From positions 21,677 to 85,676 of the IMG/VR virus record IMGVR_UViG_3300042288_000581: a DNA stretch of 64,000 nt; one strand, given 5' to 3'. Positions 19,299 through 27,615 of the stretch are shown in pieces; position 1 is the stretch's first letter, and the number at the start of each line of letters is the position of its first letter. Origin of the DNA: a virus. The notes beneath the pieces are model-generated. The model searched no databases and was not told where the DNA came from. It saw nothing but the letters and a program-made list of their open reading frames with translations. A program made the position numbers and the translations under genes.

Positions 19299-20189
19299 AT
19301 GATTCTAATTGATATGAATCAGATTATGATTAGTAATCTGATGGTGCAACTGAAAGGCGATGCTTTGAATGAAAATCTTGTTCGTCATATGGTGCTTACT
19401 GCCCTTCGCGCATTTGAAAAACAATACTCTCCTAAGTATGGTGAGGTTGTTCTTGCGTATGACAGTAAGCACTACTGGCGAAAGGAAGCATTTCCTTATT
19501 ACAAACAGAATAGAAAGAAAGACCGAGAAGCATCTGATCTAGATTGGAATGCTATCTTCGAAGTCTTGAATAAGATACGCGATGAAATTAAAAACTTTTT
19601 TCCGTATAAAGTTGTTGAGGTATATGGAGCTGAGGCTGATGATGTTATCAGTACTCTCACCACCTATCAAGCCTATCGTAATATTAAACTCCAGAAAGCA
19701 GGAGAAGATGCTGAACAAGTTTTAATCTTGTCTGGCGATAAAGATTTTATTCAACTACAAAAATATCCTTTTGTGAAGCAATACAATCCTATTTTAAAAA
19801 AGGAGATTAAACATGCGGACCCAAAAGCATATGCTAGAGAGCATATCATTAAGGGAGATAAGTCAGATGGCATACCTAACTTCCTATCTGATGCTGATAC
19901 ATTTGTGGTAGGTAAAAGACAGAAACCTATAAGTAAGAAAAACTTAGAAAAGTGGGTAAAGCAAGATCCATCTGCATTCTGTCTTGATCAACAAGCGAGA
20001 GAAAACTATGAGCGCAATCGAAAATTGATTGATCTTTCTTGTATTCCAGAACACCTTGCTACAGAAATTGTTAATTATTACAAGTCACTAAATAGCAACG
20101 AAAGGAAAGTTCCATTGGAATACTTCCAAGAACATCAACTTACCAAGTTGATGGAAGATTTCGTATTTCGTAACACACAACCATTTTGA
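19299..20189 (+). CDS. rnh: RNase H / 5'-3' exonuclease (T4 Rnh)
   Basis: 296 residues, a FEN-1-like nuclease as in T4 Rnh (305 residues). Acidic metal-binding residues lie in ILIDMNQ at the start, YGAEADD (about 109-115), SGDKDF (about 147-152) and KGDKSDGIPN. It removes RNA primers from Okazaki fragments together with gp32, whose gene is 5 kb downstream. Starts directly at the stop of the small membrane protein gene. Confidence 0.93.
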   Translation: MILIDMNQIMISNLMVQLKGDALNENLVRHMVLTALRAFEKQYSPKYGEVVLAYDSKHYWRKEAFPYYKQNRKKDREASDLDWNAIFEVLNKIRDEIKNFFPYKVVEVYGAEADDVISTLTTYQAYRNIKLQKAGEDAEQVLILSGDKDFIQLQKYPFVKQYNPILKKEIKHADPKAYAREHIIKGDKSDGIPNFLSDADTFVVGKRQKPISKKNLEKWVKQDPSAFCLDQQARENYERNRKLIDLSCIPEHLATEIVNYYKSLNSNERKVPLEYFQEHQLTKLMEDFVFRNTQPF

Positions 20190-20195
20190 ATTGAC

Positions 20196-20645
20196 ATGGC
20201 AACTAAAACATATCGCCCTCTAATTTCAGAGGTGCTACGCAAAACCAATAACGCAAAGACTAAAGAAGAAAAGAAACGAATTTTGTTAGAAAATAACACG
20301 CAAGTTCTTCGTTCTCTTTTCATCTGGAACTTTGATGATAGTGTAGTTTCTATGCTACCTGAGGGAGAAGTTCCGTATGTAACTAATCCAGCACCAGAAG
20401 GAACGGATCATCTGTTACTTGAAAATGAAGGTAAGAAAATGTTCCACTTTGTCAAAGGTGGATCTAATATTACCCAAAGTAAAAGAGAACAAATCTTTTT
20501 AGGTATGCTTGAAAATCTTCATCCTGATGAAGCAGAGATTCTTTGCTTGGTGAAAGATAAGAAGCTTCAAACAAAATACAATAGAATTTCAAAAGCATTA
20601 GTACAAGAAACATTTCCACAAATTCAATGGGGAGGACGTAGTTAA
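20196..20645 (+). CDS. conserved T4-like cyanophage protein (DUF6433-type)
   Basis: 149 residues. Phrases such as TKEEKKRILLENNTQVLRS, SMLPEGEVPY and LHPDEAEILCLVKDKKL are ones I know from a family conserved in T4-like marine phages with no known function. It probably belongs to replication or transcription, judged by its neighbours (RNase H and thyX). It ends one base into the next gene. Confidence 0.75.
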   Translation: MATKTYRPLISEVLRKTNNAKTKEEKKRILLENNTQVLRSLFIWNFDDSVVSMLPEGEVPYVTNPAPEGTDHLLLENEGKKMFHFVKGGSNITQSKREQIFLGMLENLHPDEAEILCLVKDKKLQTKYNRISKALVQETFPQIQWGGRS

Positions 20646-20899
20646 TGAAAATTCTCCATCAAAACTGTGATCCTAGTATTGCCAAAGATCGTGGTTTACC
20701 TTATAATGCTTATCTAGTTACCTATGAAATTGATGGAGCACTCGCATATGATTTAGTTATTCCAGATAAACAAATCGAAATTTTTGATTATTACTGGGAT
20801 AGATATAGAGAGGGTTTGAAGGGTTGGAAACAATCTGAGGGGAGAGTTAATCCAAAGCTTTGGGATTCCCCGTCAAAAGAACAAAAGAAAAAGAGGTAA
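20645..20899 (+). CDS. conserved hypothetical protein
   Basis: 84 residues, mixed alpha/beta, with a Lys-rich end (KEQKKKR). Overlaps the upstream stop by one base (TAATG). Phrases like DYYWDRYREGLKGW recall a cyanomyovirus family of unknown function. Confidence 0.65.
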   Translation: MKILHQNCDPSIAKDRGLPYNAYLVTYEIDGALAYDLVIPDKQIEIFDYYWDRYREGLKGWKQSEGRVNPKLWDSPSKEQKKKR

Positions 20900-20900
20900 A

Positions 20901-21296
20901 ATGATTATTAATCAATCAGCAAAGACACAAGCGTTGTCTTATCTTGTTGGAAGTGATACAACCGTAGAGGCATTAACACTAAGGTTGTTTTCTAATAACT
21001 CTGCTATCACTGATAGCACTGTTGTTGCTTCTGTAACTGAAGTTACTACTGGAGATGGATATACTCCTAAAGTATTAACTGGTTCTTCGTGGACAGTTAG
21101 TGCTGGTCCTCCTCCTTCAGCTTCATATCCACAACAAACTTGGACATTCACAGCACCAAAAGGAAATATCTATGGTTACTATGTAACTAACGCTTCTGGT
21201 ATTTTACTTTTGGCAGAAAAATTTTCTACTGGTCCATACAATGTTCAGACCAGTGGTGATGTTATTTCAGTAACTTTATCCTTGCGTCTTACTTGA
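20901..21296 (+). CDS. beta-rich, probably virion-associated protein
   Basis: 131 residues, rich in Ser/Thr/Val, with a pattern of beta strands (TWTFTAPKGNIYGYYVTN...LLLAEKF) resembling small phage surface or neck proteins. No membrane segment. It lies among replication genes, so its role is unclear. Confidence 0.6.
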   Translation: MIINQSAKTQALSYLVGSDTTVEALTLRLFSNNSAITDSTVVASVTEVTTGDGYTPKVLTGSSWTVSAGPPPSASYPQQTWTFTAPKGNIYGYYVTNASGILLLAEKFSTGPYNVQTSGDVISVTLSLRLT

Positions 21297-21299
21297 TAT

Positions 21300-21566
21300 A
21301 TGAATGAAGATAATATTGAATTGAATAGTGAAGAAGAAATTTTAAACGATGAGAACTACGAGTCTCCTATCGTACAAAGAAATATGTTCTATGCTAATGA
21401 TGCGTTGAAACCACCGCCACCAGATGCTTCTGAAATTGATAAAAGAAAGTATCTACAAATACGCGAGTCTGTAAAACGTCTTCGTCGCCTAGAAAAAAAT
21501 CCATTATTTCAAATACAAATGATGGACTTAAAACAACAAGTGAAGGATGAATCTAATGACGGTTAA
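21300..21566 (+). CDS. conserved small acidic protein
   Basis: 88 residues. Acidic start, then PPPPDASEIDKRKYLQIRESVKRLRRLEKNP, a helical basic segment. Its end overlaps the thyX start. Unknown function. Confidence 0.6.
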   Translation: MNEDNIELNSEEEILNDENYESPIVQRNMFYANDALKPPPPDASEIDKRKYLQIRESVKRLRRLEKNPLFQIQMMDLKQQVKDESNDG

Positions 21567-22188
21567 ACTTATTTCGGTGACACCAGATGCGGAAAAGACA
21601 ATGGCATATATTGCTAGAGTGTCTAACCCTAGTAATCAAGATAACGAAAACTATGCGGGGTTACTTCGTTATTGTATTGAGCATAATCATTGGTCTGTGT
21701 TTGAACAATCTCATATGACACTTGAGATTGAAACAACTCGTGGCATCGCGGCACAAGTGCTTCGTCACAGGAGCTTCACATTCCAAGAGTTTTCACAGCG
21801 TTATGCTGATACAAATCTAATTACTGAAAATATTCCTGTACCTGATCTTCGTCGTCAGGATACTAAGAATCGTCAGAACTCCACTGACGACCTTGGAGAC
21901 TATGTGAAACTGAAGTTTCAAGCAGAGATTGCTGAGCACTTCACCGCCGCCAACAACCTCTATAAGCGTCTCCTAGAGGCGGGAGTCGCTAAGGAGTGTG
22001 CTCGCTTTGTGTTGCCCCTGGCAACGCCCACAAGGATCTACATGACGGGCTCATGTCGCTCATGGATTCATTACATTGACCTTCGCTCTGCCCATGGTAC
22101 TCAAAGGGAACACATGGAGATTGCTGAGGGATGTAAAGAGGTTTTTAAAACCCAGTTCCCAACGGTTGCGGAAGCCATGGAATGGTGA
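21556..22188 (+). CDS. thyX: FAD-dependent thymidylate synthase
   Basis: 210 residues from the ATG at 21556 (AAGGA 8 nt upstream). The ThyX signature is LRHRSFTFQEFSQRY (about 74-88), a variant of RHRxxSxNExSxRY. The substrate-binding residues of the C-terminal half (CRSWIHYIDLRSAHGTQREH) are also present. It makes dTMP using FAD and methylenetetrahydrofolate, supplying phage DNA synthesis. Confidence 0.97.
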   Translation: MTVKLISVTPDAEKTMAYIARVSNPSNQDNENYAGLLRYCIEHNHWSVFEQSHMTLEIETTRGIAAQVLRHRSFTFQEFSQRYADTNLITENIPVPDLRRQDTKNRQNSTDDLGDYVKLKFQAEIAEHFTAANNLYKRLLEAGVAKECARFVLPLATPTRIYMTGSCRSWIHYIDLRSAHGTQREHMEIAEGCKEVFKTQFPTVAEAMEW

Positions 22189-22215
22189 TATAATGGGGTC
22201 AACCACGAAGACCCC
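22166..22215 (+). promoter_or_regulatory. promoter and start-site hairpin
   Basis: TTGCGG, 17 nt, TATAAT (22189-22194). The bases that follow (GGGGTCAACC) match the start regions of the promoters at 2529 and 5321. GGGGTC (22195-22200) pairs with GACCCC (22210-22215), placing a hairpin right before the ATG at 22216. Confidence 0.55.
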
Positions 22216-22779
22216 ATGAATATCTTCTACCTCAGTTACGACCCTCGTACTTGTGCCGCCGAGCATTGCGATAAGCATGTGGTTAAAATGATTGTTGAGT
22301 ACGCTCAGCTTCTTTCCACTGCTCATCGTGTGCTCGACGGCATTCCTTATACGCAAAAATCTCCCAAAGGTAAAACAGTTAAGCGTTACCGATTAGAAAA
22401 ACCACGGGAAGATGTGCTTTATAAAGCTTGTCACATCAACCATCCATCTGCTGTATGGGTTAGACAATCTCGCTCGCACTATCGTTGGTTATTCGATTTG
22501 TTTCAGCACTGTTGTGTAGAGTATACCCGTCGCTATAAAAATTATCATAGCACAGAAAGTTTGATTAGTTATCTTTGGGTTGCTCCATTTAACATACCAG
22601 AAGCAGGATGGATAGATCCGCCCCCCGCAATGCCAGATAAATATAAAGTGCCTGGAGATACCATCCAGTCATATCGTAACTATTATATCGGAGATAAAAT
22701 TTCATTTGCGAAATGGAAATCTCCTTCCACCACTCCATCATGGTTTACTGAAGATGCCAACTTACAAATTCAAAGATAA
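22216..22779 (+). CDS. conserved phage protein, possible DNA-metabolism role
   Basis: 187 residues. Begins MNIFYLSYDPRTCAAEHCDKHVVKMIVEYAQLLSTAHRVLDG, a sequence I know as a conserved cyanophage family. The HVVKMIxExAQLL phrase faintly recalls pyrimidine-dimer glycosylase-like proteins, but I cannot confirm it. It has its own promoter and no strong Shine-Dalgarno. Neighbours are thyX and phoH. Confidence 0.65.
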   Translation: MNIFYLSYDPRTCAAEHCDKHVVKMIVEYAQLLSTAHRVLDGIPYTQKSPKGKTVKRYRLEKPREDVLYKACHINHPSAVWVRQSRSHYRWLFDLFQHCCVEYTRRYKNYHSTESLISYLWVAPFNIPEAGWIDPPPAMPDKYKVPGDTIQSYRNYYIGDKISFAKWKSPSTTPSWFTEDANLQIQR

Positions 22780-22984
22780 TAATACAGGTGAAGAGTTTGA
22801 AAAGTGGATGATGATGGCAGAAAGAGAACCTTATCTTGAAGCTAATCCTCATATTACTCAGATGCCCACTATACTACACGCGGTATCTGAAGTAGGAAAC
22901 TGGCAAAACAAAACCGATAGCGATTGGAAACACATCATCAATCGTGCCGCAGATACACCTGGATCTAACATTAACCGTCTCTAA
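22754..22984 (+). CDS. small FmdB-like protein lacking cysteines
   Basis: 76 residues, MPTYKFKDNNTGEEFEKWMMM. The opening resembles the FmdB putative regulatory family (MPxYxYxCxxCG) but the cysteines are replaced. Overlaps the previous gene by 26 nt and ends one base before phoH. Confidence 0.65.
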   Translation: MPTYKFKDNNTGEEFEKWMMMAEREPYLEANPHITQMPTILHAVSEVGNWQNKTDSDWKHIINRAADTPGSNINRL

Positions 22985-22985
22985 T

Positions 22986-23744
22986 ATGCCTGTAAGAACT
23001 CGTAAAACAAAGCAAGCTGTTCCATCGGGAATGAGCGTCAAACAAATGAAGCGCAAGAAACCATTAAACATGGATTATTTCGCTAAGGATATTGAACCAC
23101 TTACTGAAGCACAACGCAAGATGTTTGAAGAGTGGGAAAATGATAAGCATCTATTTGCTTATGGTGCTGCTGGAACTGGTAAAACATTCGTGGCACTTTA
23201 CCTAGCACTCAAGGATGTTCTTAATGAGAATACTCCATACGAAAAGGTATACATTGTTCGCTCTCTTGTAGCAACCCGTGAGATTGGTTTCCTACCTGGA
23301 GACCATGAAGATAAGTCATCGCTTTACCAAATTCCTTATAAGAATATGGTGAAGTATATGTTTGAACTTCCCACTGATGAGGAGTTTGAACTACTGTATG
23401 GTAATCTAAAAACTCAGGGAACTATTAGCTTCTGGTCTACATCATTCCTTCGCGGAACCACAATGGATAATTGTATTATCCTTGTTGACGAAATGCAAAA
23501 TCTAAACTTCCATGAACTCGACTCTATCATTACCCGTGTTGGTCAGGATTGTAAGATCATCTTCTCTGGTGACGTTCAACAGACTGACTTAGTTCGCACT
23601 AATGAACGCAACGGTATCCTTGACTTCCAGCGTATCATTGGTACAATGGAAGAGTTTGCTTCTGTTGAGTTTGGTGTTCAAGACATTGTTCGTTCTGGAC
23701 TTGTTCGTTCTTATCTGATTAGTAAAATTAATTTGGGATTCTAA
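22986..23744 (+). CDS. phoH: PhoH-like P-loop ATPase
   Basis: 252 residues from the ATG at 22986. Walker A GAAGTGKT (about 58-65), Walker B IILVDEMQN, then IFSGDVQQTD (sensor region). Common in marine phages; host PhoH belongs to the phosphate regulon, but phage function is unproven and may concern RNA metabolism. It abuts the nuclease gene downstream. Confidence 0.95.
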   Translation: MPVRTRKTKQAVPSGMSVKQMKRKKPLNMDYFAKDIEPLTEAQRKMFEEWENDKHLFAYGAAGTGKTFVALYLALKDVLNENTPYEKVYIVRSLVATREIGFLPGDHEDKSSLYQIPYKNMVKYMFELPTDEEFELLYGNLKTQGTISFWSTSFLRGTTMDNCIILVDEMQNLNFHELDSIITRVGQDCKIIFSGDVQQTDLVRTNERNGILDFQRIIGTMEEFASVEFGVQDIVRSGLVRSYLISKINLGF

Positions 23745-24419
23745 ATGTTTATTCATTCTTCGTCATTCGCCCCCATTGAATTGGAACCTATTATGGTAGA
23801 TGGTCGCAGGGTTTACCCTGTTCCTTCTGGTGGTAAGTATCCATCTATTACTACAGTTCTTGGGGTGTGCCCGAAGAAGAAAAAGAAACTCAATGAGTGG
23901 AGACAGCGTGTGGGTGCTGATAAAGCACAGGCAATTTCTAATCGCTCTGCTACTCGTGGTACTCACTTCCACAAAATAGTTGAAGATTTTCTGAATAACT
24001 GCTATAATGAAAGCAACTTCAAAGGGAATCCCCTCCCCCTTTTGATGTTCAAAAATGCTGTGCCAACACTCAATAGAATCACTAAGGTCTATTTACAAGA
24101 AGCAGCATTATACTCAGATCACCTAGAAGTAGCTGGGCGAGTTGATTGTATTGGTGAGTTTGATGGTATTCCATCCATCATTGACTTCAAAACCTCAAAG
24201 GAAGAGAAGCGTGAAGAATGGATGGAAGATTATTATATTCAAGAAACAGCATATGGTTGTATGTTTTACGAACTATATAATACACGCATCAAACAACTTG
24301 TAACTATCGTTGCTTGCGAAGATGGCAATACGCAAGTTGTTATCAAGCAACCAAAAAAAGAATATCTCGATAGACTAATCGAACTACGCGCACTCTACCA
24401 GGAAATCTATGGAGGATAA
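23745..24419 (+). CDS. PD-(D/E)XK exonuclease (MGME1/Cas4-like)
   Basis: 224 residues. RGTHFHKIVEDF holds the conserved His of this nuclease clade; EVAGRVDCIGEFDGIPSIIDFKTSK (about 129-153) gives the D...(D)xK core; QETAYGCMFYEL is the QxxxY motif IV. It most resembles single-strand DNA exonucleases of the MGME1/RecB type. Likely to act in phage DNA recombination or host DNA degradation. Overlaps the gp33 start. Confidence 0.88.
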   Translation: MFIHSSSFAPIELEPIMVDGRRVYPVPSGGKYPSITTVLGVCPKKKKKLNEWRQRVGADKAQAISNRSATRGTHFHKIVEDFLNNCYNESNFKGNPLPLLMFKNAVPTLNRITKVYLQEAALYSDHLEVAGRVDCIGEFDGIPSIIDFKTSKEEKREEWMEDYYIQETAYGCMFYELYNTRIKQLVTIVACEDGNTQVVIKQPKKEYLDRLIELRALYQEIYGG

Positions 24420-24657
24420 TATACTACAGGAAAAATTTATGACAGTTGCAAGATTCTCTTCAGAAGTGGAGACGCTTGTGAACAGTGATTCAATGAGCTA
24501 TATTGATGCTATCATTCATTATTGTGATATCAACGATATTGAGTTGGAGACTGTGCCCAAGTTGATTTCAAAACCACTAAAAGAAAAACTAAAACATGAA
24601 GCTCAACAATTGAACTTCATCAAAAAAACATCTAGAGCAAAATTAATGTTAGTATGA
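24409..24657 (+). CDS. 33: late transcription coactivator gp33
   Basis: 82 residues from the ATG at 24409; an alternative ATG at 24439 (MTVARFSSEVE) also has AGGA upstream and matches the usual start in relatives. The pattern MSYIDAIIHYCDINDIELETVPKLI...LKHEAQQLNFIKKTSR is that of cyanophage gp33. It links the sliding clamp to RNA polymerase carrying the late sigma factor at TATAAATA promoters. Confidence 0.85.
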   Translation: MEDNILQEKFMTVARFSSEVETLVNSDSMSYIDAIIHYCDINDIELETVPKLISKPLKEKLKHEAQQLNFIKKTSRAKLMLV

Positions 24658-24998
24658 GCGACTTCTTTGATTCAGATATCGTCCGTAACGAGGCGAAAGA
24701 AATGGAGTTCCTACAAATGAAAGCAATGGAACTCACACTTGCTTCTCCCATGAAAGGAAGCAAGGAAGATCAACTTGAATATATTAATGTTGTTCGTTCT
24801 CTAGTTGAAAAACAACAAATCTTTTACACTCGTCTCAAACTTTCTGATGATCCTCGCGCAGTAGAAATGTGTGAGCAGATTGAACAAGGTGCCAAGATGC
24901 TTTATGGATGGTGGGAAACGCAAGATGTTCTCTCCTTGATGCGTAACATGCTTGACAAGCTCGACGAGTTTGAAAAAGAGATCGAGGCAGAGGGTTGA
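24654..24998 (+). CDS. DUF1825-like conserved protein
   Basis: 114 residues. FFDSDIVRNEAKEMEFLQ, then KQQIFYTRLKLSDDPRA, are typical of the helical DUF1825 family shared by cyanobacteria and cyanophages; function unknown. Overlaps gp33 by 4 nt. The gp32 promoter hairpin overlaps its last codons. Confidence 0.7.
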   Translation: MSDFFDSDIVRNEAKEMEFLQMKAMELTLASPMKGSKEDQLEYINVVRSLVEKQQIFYTRLKLSDDPRAVEMCEQIEQGAKMLYGWWETQDVLSLMRNMLDKLDEFEKEIEAEG

Positions 24999-25023
24999 CA
25001 CCGACCTCTGCCCGTGGTATGAT
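24986..25023 (+). promoter_or_regulatory. gp32 promoter with -35 box in a hairpin loop
   Basis: TTGACA (24995-25000), 17 nt, TATGAT (25018-25023). An 8-bp perfect hairpin, GGCAGAGG (24986-24993) with CCTCTGCC (25005-25012), carries the -35 in its 11-nt loop. Fourth case of this arrangement in the window. Confidence 0.8.
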
Positions 25024-25078
25024 GACTAAGTGATGAGGTGTCACACAGACCAAATCCAAAACAATCCGAGGTAATCCT

Positions 25079-25996
25079 ATGTCTTTCGCTGATCTCAAGC
25101 GCAAATCTCAAAACTCCTTTGCTTCTCTGACTAAGGAACTTGAGAAAGCAAACTCCACTTCCAGTTCCGATGACCGTTTCTGGAAACCTAGCGTTGACGC
25201 CGCTGGCAATGGTTTTGCTGTTATTCGTTTCCTTCCTGCTCCTGATGGTGAGGAAATCCCGTTCGTGAAACTCTATTCCCACGCCTTTCAAGGTGATGGT
25301 GGTTGGTATATCGAGAACTCTCTCACCACTCTGGGTCAGAAAGATCCTGTGGGTGAGGTGAATCGTCGCCTGTGGAATAGTGGTCGTGATGCTGATAAAG
25401 AAACTGCCCGTAAGCAGAAGCGTAAACTGACTTACTACGCTAACATCTATGTGGTGAGCGATAAAGCAAACCCCGATAATGAAGGCAAAGTGTTCCTGTA
25501 TAAGTTCGGTAAGAAAATCTTTGATAAGATTACCGCTGCTATGCAACCTGAGTTTGAAGATGAGACTCCCGTGAATCCTTTCGATCTGTGGGAAGGTGCT
25601 AACTTCAAACTGAAGATCACCAACGTTGCTGGTTACTGGAACTACGACAAGTCTGAGTTCGCTGCTCCTTCTGCTCTCGCCGCTGATGATTCCAAACTGG
25701 AAAACATTTGGCGTCAGGCACACTCCCTCCAAGCATTCGTATCTCCTGATAACTTCAAGAGCTATGAAGAACTGGAGGAGCGTTTGAATCTGGTGCTGGG
25801 TATCACCCAGACTCCTGCTGCTGCCCGCGCCGCTCAGGTGACTCGCGTGATGGATGAGGAAGAGGATGAAGAGTTCTCTGCTCCCGCTCCCGTTGCTCGC
25901 CGTGAACCTGCCCTACCTAAGGTAGCAGTTGCTGCTGGAACTGACGATGATGACGATGCTCTAAGTTACTTTGCTCGTCTCGCTGAAGAAGACTGA
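25079..25996 (+). CDS. 32: single-stranded DNA-binding protein gp32
   Basis: 305 residues, close to T4 gp32 (301). N-terminal FADLKRKSQNSFASLTKELEK is the basic cooperativity region. The core has FAVIRFLPA and LYSHAFQG and a WxIENSLTT segment. The C-terminus is strongly acidic (DEEEDEEF, GTDDDDDAL). It coats single-stranded DNA in replication and recombination. Zinc-binding cysteines of T4 are absent, as in cyanophages. Codons are GC-rich like the porin gene, pointing to very high expression. Own promoter and terminator. Confidence 0.97.
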   Translation: MSFADLKRKSQNSFASLTKELEKANSTSSSDDRFWKPSVDAAGNGFAVIRFLPAPDGEEIPFVKLYSHAFQGDGGWYIENSLTTLGQKDPVGEVNRRLWNSGRDADKETARKQKRKLTYYANIYVVSDKANPDNEGKVFLYKFGKKIFDKITAAMQPEFEDETPVNPFDLWEGANFKLKITNVAGYWNYDKSEFAAPSALAADDSKLENIWRQAHSLQAFVSPDNFKSYEELEERLNLVLGITQTPAAARAAQVTRVMDEEEDEEFSAPAPVARREPALPKVAVAAGTDDDDDALSYFARLAEED

Positions 25997-26002
25997 TAAG
26001 TT

Positions 26003-26022
26003 GGGGGCATCTGCCCCCTTTT
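26003..26022 (+). terminator. intrinsic terminator of gp32
   Basis: GGGGGC-atct-GCCCCC followed by TTTTATTT, 7 nt after the stop. The converging gp53 gene ends within the T-run. Confidence 0.92.
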
Positions 26023-26725
26023 ATTTACCCGAAAGTTTTGTCGTTTTGTCAACGTAAGCTGATGATCTAGAGTATTCCATGCCAGCTTCAAATTGCGAAA
26101 TAAATTCTTGAACGAATTGAGGTTTTAAAATATAAATTTCTCTCTTCACATCGTTTAATTTCAACTCATATTCATAGTTCGTGATTGCCGTGATGACACT
26201 ACTGCCATTTACTTTCATAGTAGCACCTGATCCGCTATCATAATAATAGAATTTTCCATCGCTAGGTTTAAGTGGACTGTTAGAGAAAGTAGATTCAACT
26301 TTTAATCCAGATTGTAGCACAACTCTACCAGCACTATCTTTCACTTCTCTGGTTTCGTAGTGATGAATTCTATCAGCAGGAAGTACAGACTGATTACCAG
26401 GAGCATCTTTGTATGCTTCGTTTACCATATCGTATAGTCTTGTCTCTGGTTTTGGTAAATCAGAATAAGTATTTAAGATGTTGTTGGTGATGGCGATAAT
26501 CCAATCATACTCTGGATTCTCATAAAATTTATCTGCTAAAACATCCAACCTATCAGTATCAATCATGGCATACTTATCAAACAAAGTATTGTAGTTGAAA
26601 GATGATTCGGATAACTTGTAACGACGAAAGAAATTTTTGACAAGAACATATTCTGTTTCCGAATATGGAAACGTCAAAGGTTTTTTATCGTACTCTACGT
26701 TAGGTAGTCTGTTGAAGTATGCCAT
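26021..26725 (-). CDS. 53: baseplate wedge subunit gp53
   Basis: 234 residues. MAYFNRLPNVEYDKKPLTFPYSET, VKNFFRRYKLSE and NPEYDWIIAITNNI are the conserved N-terminal gp53 features. It joins baseplate wedges into the hexagonal ring. Last gene of the minus-strand structural operon gp4 - unassigned - gp48 - gp53. Confidence 0.95.
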   Translation of the reverse strand: MAYFNRLPNVEYDKKPLTFPYSETEYVLVKNFFRRYKLSESSFNYNTLFDKYAMIDTDRLDVLADKFYENPEYDWIIAITNNILNTYSDLPKPETRLYDMVNEAYKDAPGNQSVLPADRIHHYETREVKDSAGRVVLQSGLKVESTFSNSPLKPSDGKFYYYDSGSGATMKVNGSSVITAITNYEYELKLNDVKREIYILKPQFVQEFISQFEAGMEYSRSSAYVDKTTKLSGK

Positions 26726-26727
26726 GA

Positions 26728-27615
26728 TTATCTAAACTTAGTGTTACCTTCACCAATTTCATCAGCAAAGAGTAGTTTGAGTTCTCTGAAATTAACTTGT
26801 AGTCCTAGTCCTATTGGTCTTCCATCTTCAAATGTCATGTATTGTCCCTCGGTAATATAATCAACACTTACACTTGTTATGGCAGATGTTTTAAATCTTG
26901 GAAGATATAAATGTTCTTCTGATGTCTCTCCTCCTTGGTGAAAAGAAACTCTACATACATTAGGAATGCCAATAAAGTTTCTTACATTGGCATTTAAAAT
27001 TTTAGCAGTATTCCCTTTTGGTGCTGCTGCTTGTTTGAATACTGTAGCAATTTTATCTATCGCTTTTGCTTCTGTTTCAGTTTGAGCAATCATCTTAAAT
27101 GTGTAACCATGATTTCTTAGTTGAGTACCTTGATATAACAATTCTGTATTTGGATTTGTAATGTATCCACTAACAAGTCCTAGATAATCGTTGAGTTGTA
27201 GATTTGAACCAACTCCTGGAGCAGTTGATAATTTTTCTGCTGCTAGTTTTAATGCATCTTCCAGCACGCCCGTAGCAGCACCTGCTGTCATTTTACTTAC
27301 AAACTCTCCAATGTTGTTTCCTACTTTGTCTAAATTGGTAATGCCACCAACCGCACCAATAGCAGCAGCTGCCAATCCAGAAAAAGATCTATCGCCCCAG
27401 GTTCCAACGATAGAACTGCCAATATCATTTGGCATAGTTATTATTATTTCATCAAGTTTAGCTGGTGTTAGTGCTATCGCACTTTTGTTGTATAATACAC
27501 CAGAAGCAGCACCAGTAATCGCTCCATCACTATACGGTGCCTTGTATTCAAAAAATTTAAATTTTATATAGTCGGAACTACCATTAATATTTTCTGGATA
27601 CTTTAAAGTTGCCAT
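26728..27615 (-). CDS. 48: baseplate tail-tube cap gp48
   Basis: 295 residues. NPNTELLYQGTQLRNHGYTFKMIAQTE and the beta-rich C-terminal part (YMTFEDGRPIGLGLQVNFREL) are typical of T4-like gp48, a tube-fold protein that starts the tail tube on the baseplate hub. An Ala/Gly-rich helical insert occupies about residues 80-135. Two bases separate it from gp53. Confidence 0.9.
   Translation of the reverse strand: MATLKYPENINGSSDYIKFKFFEYKAPYSDGAITGAASGVLYNKSAIALTPAKLDEIIITMPNDIGSSIVGTWGDRSFSGLAAAAIGAVGGITNLDKVGNNIGEFVSKMTAGAATGVLEDALKLAAEKLSTAPGVGSNLQLNDYLGLVSGYITNPNTELLYQGTQLRNHGYTFKMIAQTETEAKAIDKIATVFKQAAAPKGNTAKILNANVRNFIGIPNVCRVSFHQGGETSEEHLYLPRFKTSAITSVSVDYITEGQYMTFEDGRPIGLGLQVNFRELKLLFADEIGEGNTKFR

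Noticed and set aside
24902-25732. 276-codon frame antisense to gp32
   Set aside because: Shadow of the GC-rich gp32 codons; no recognisable protein.
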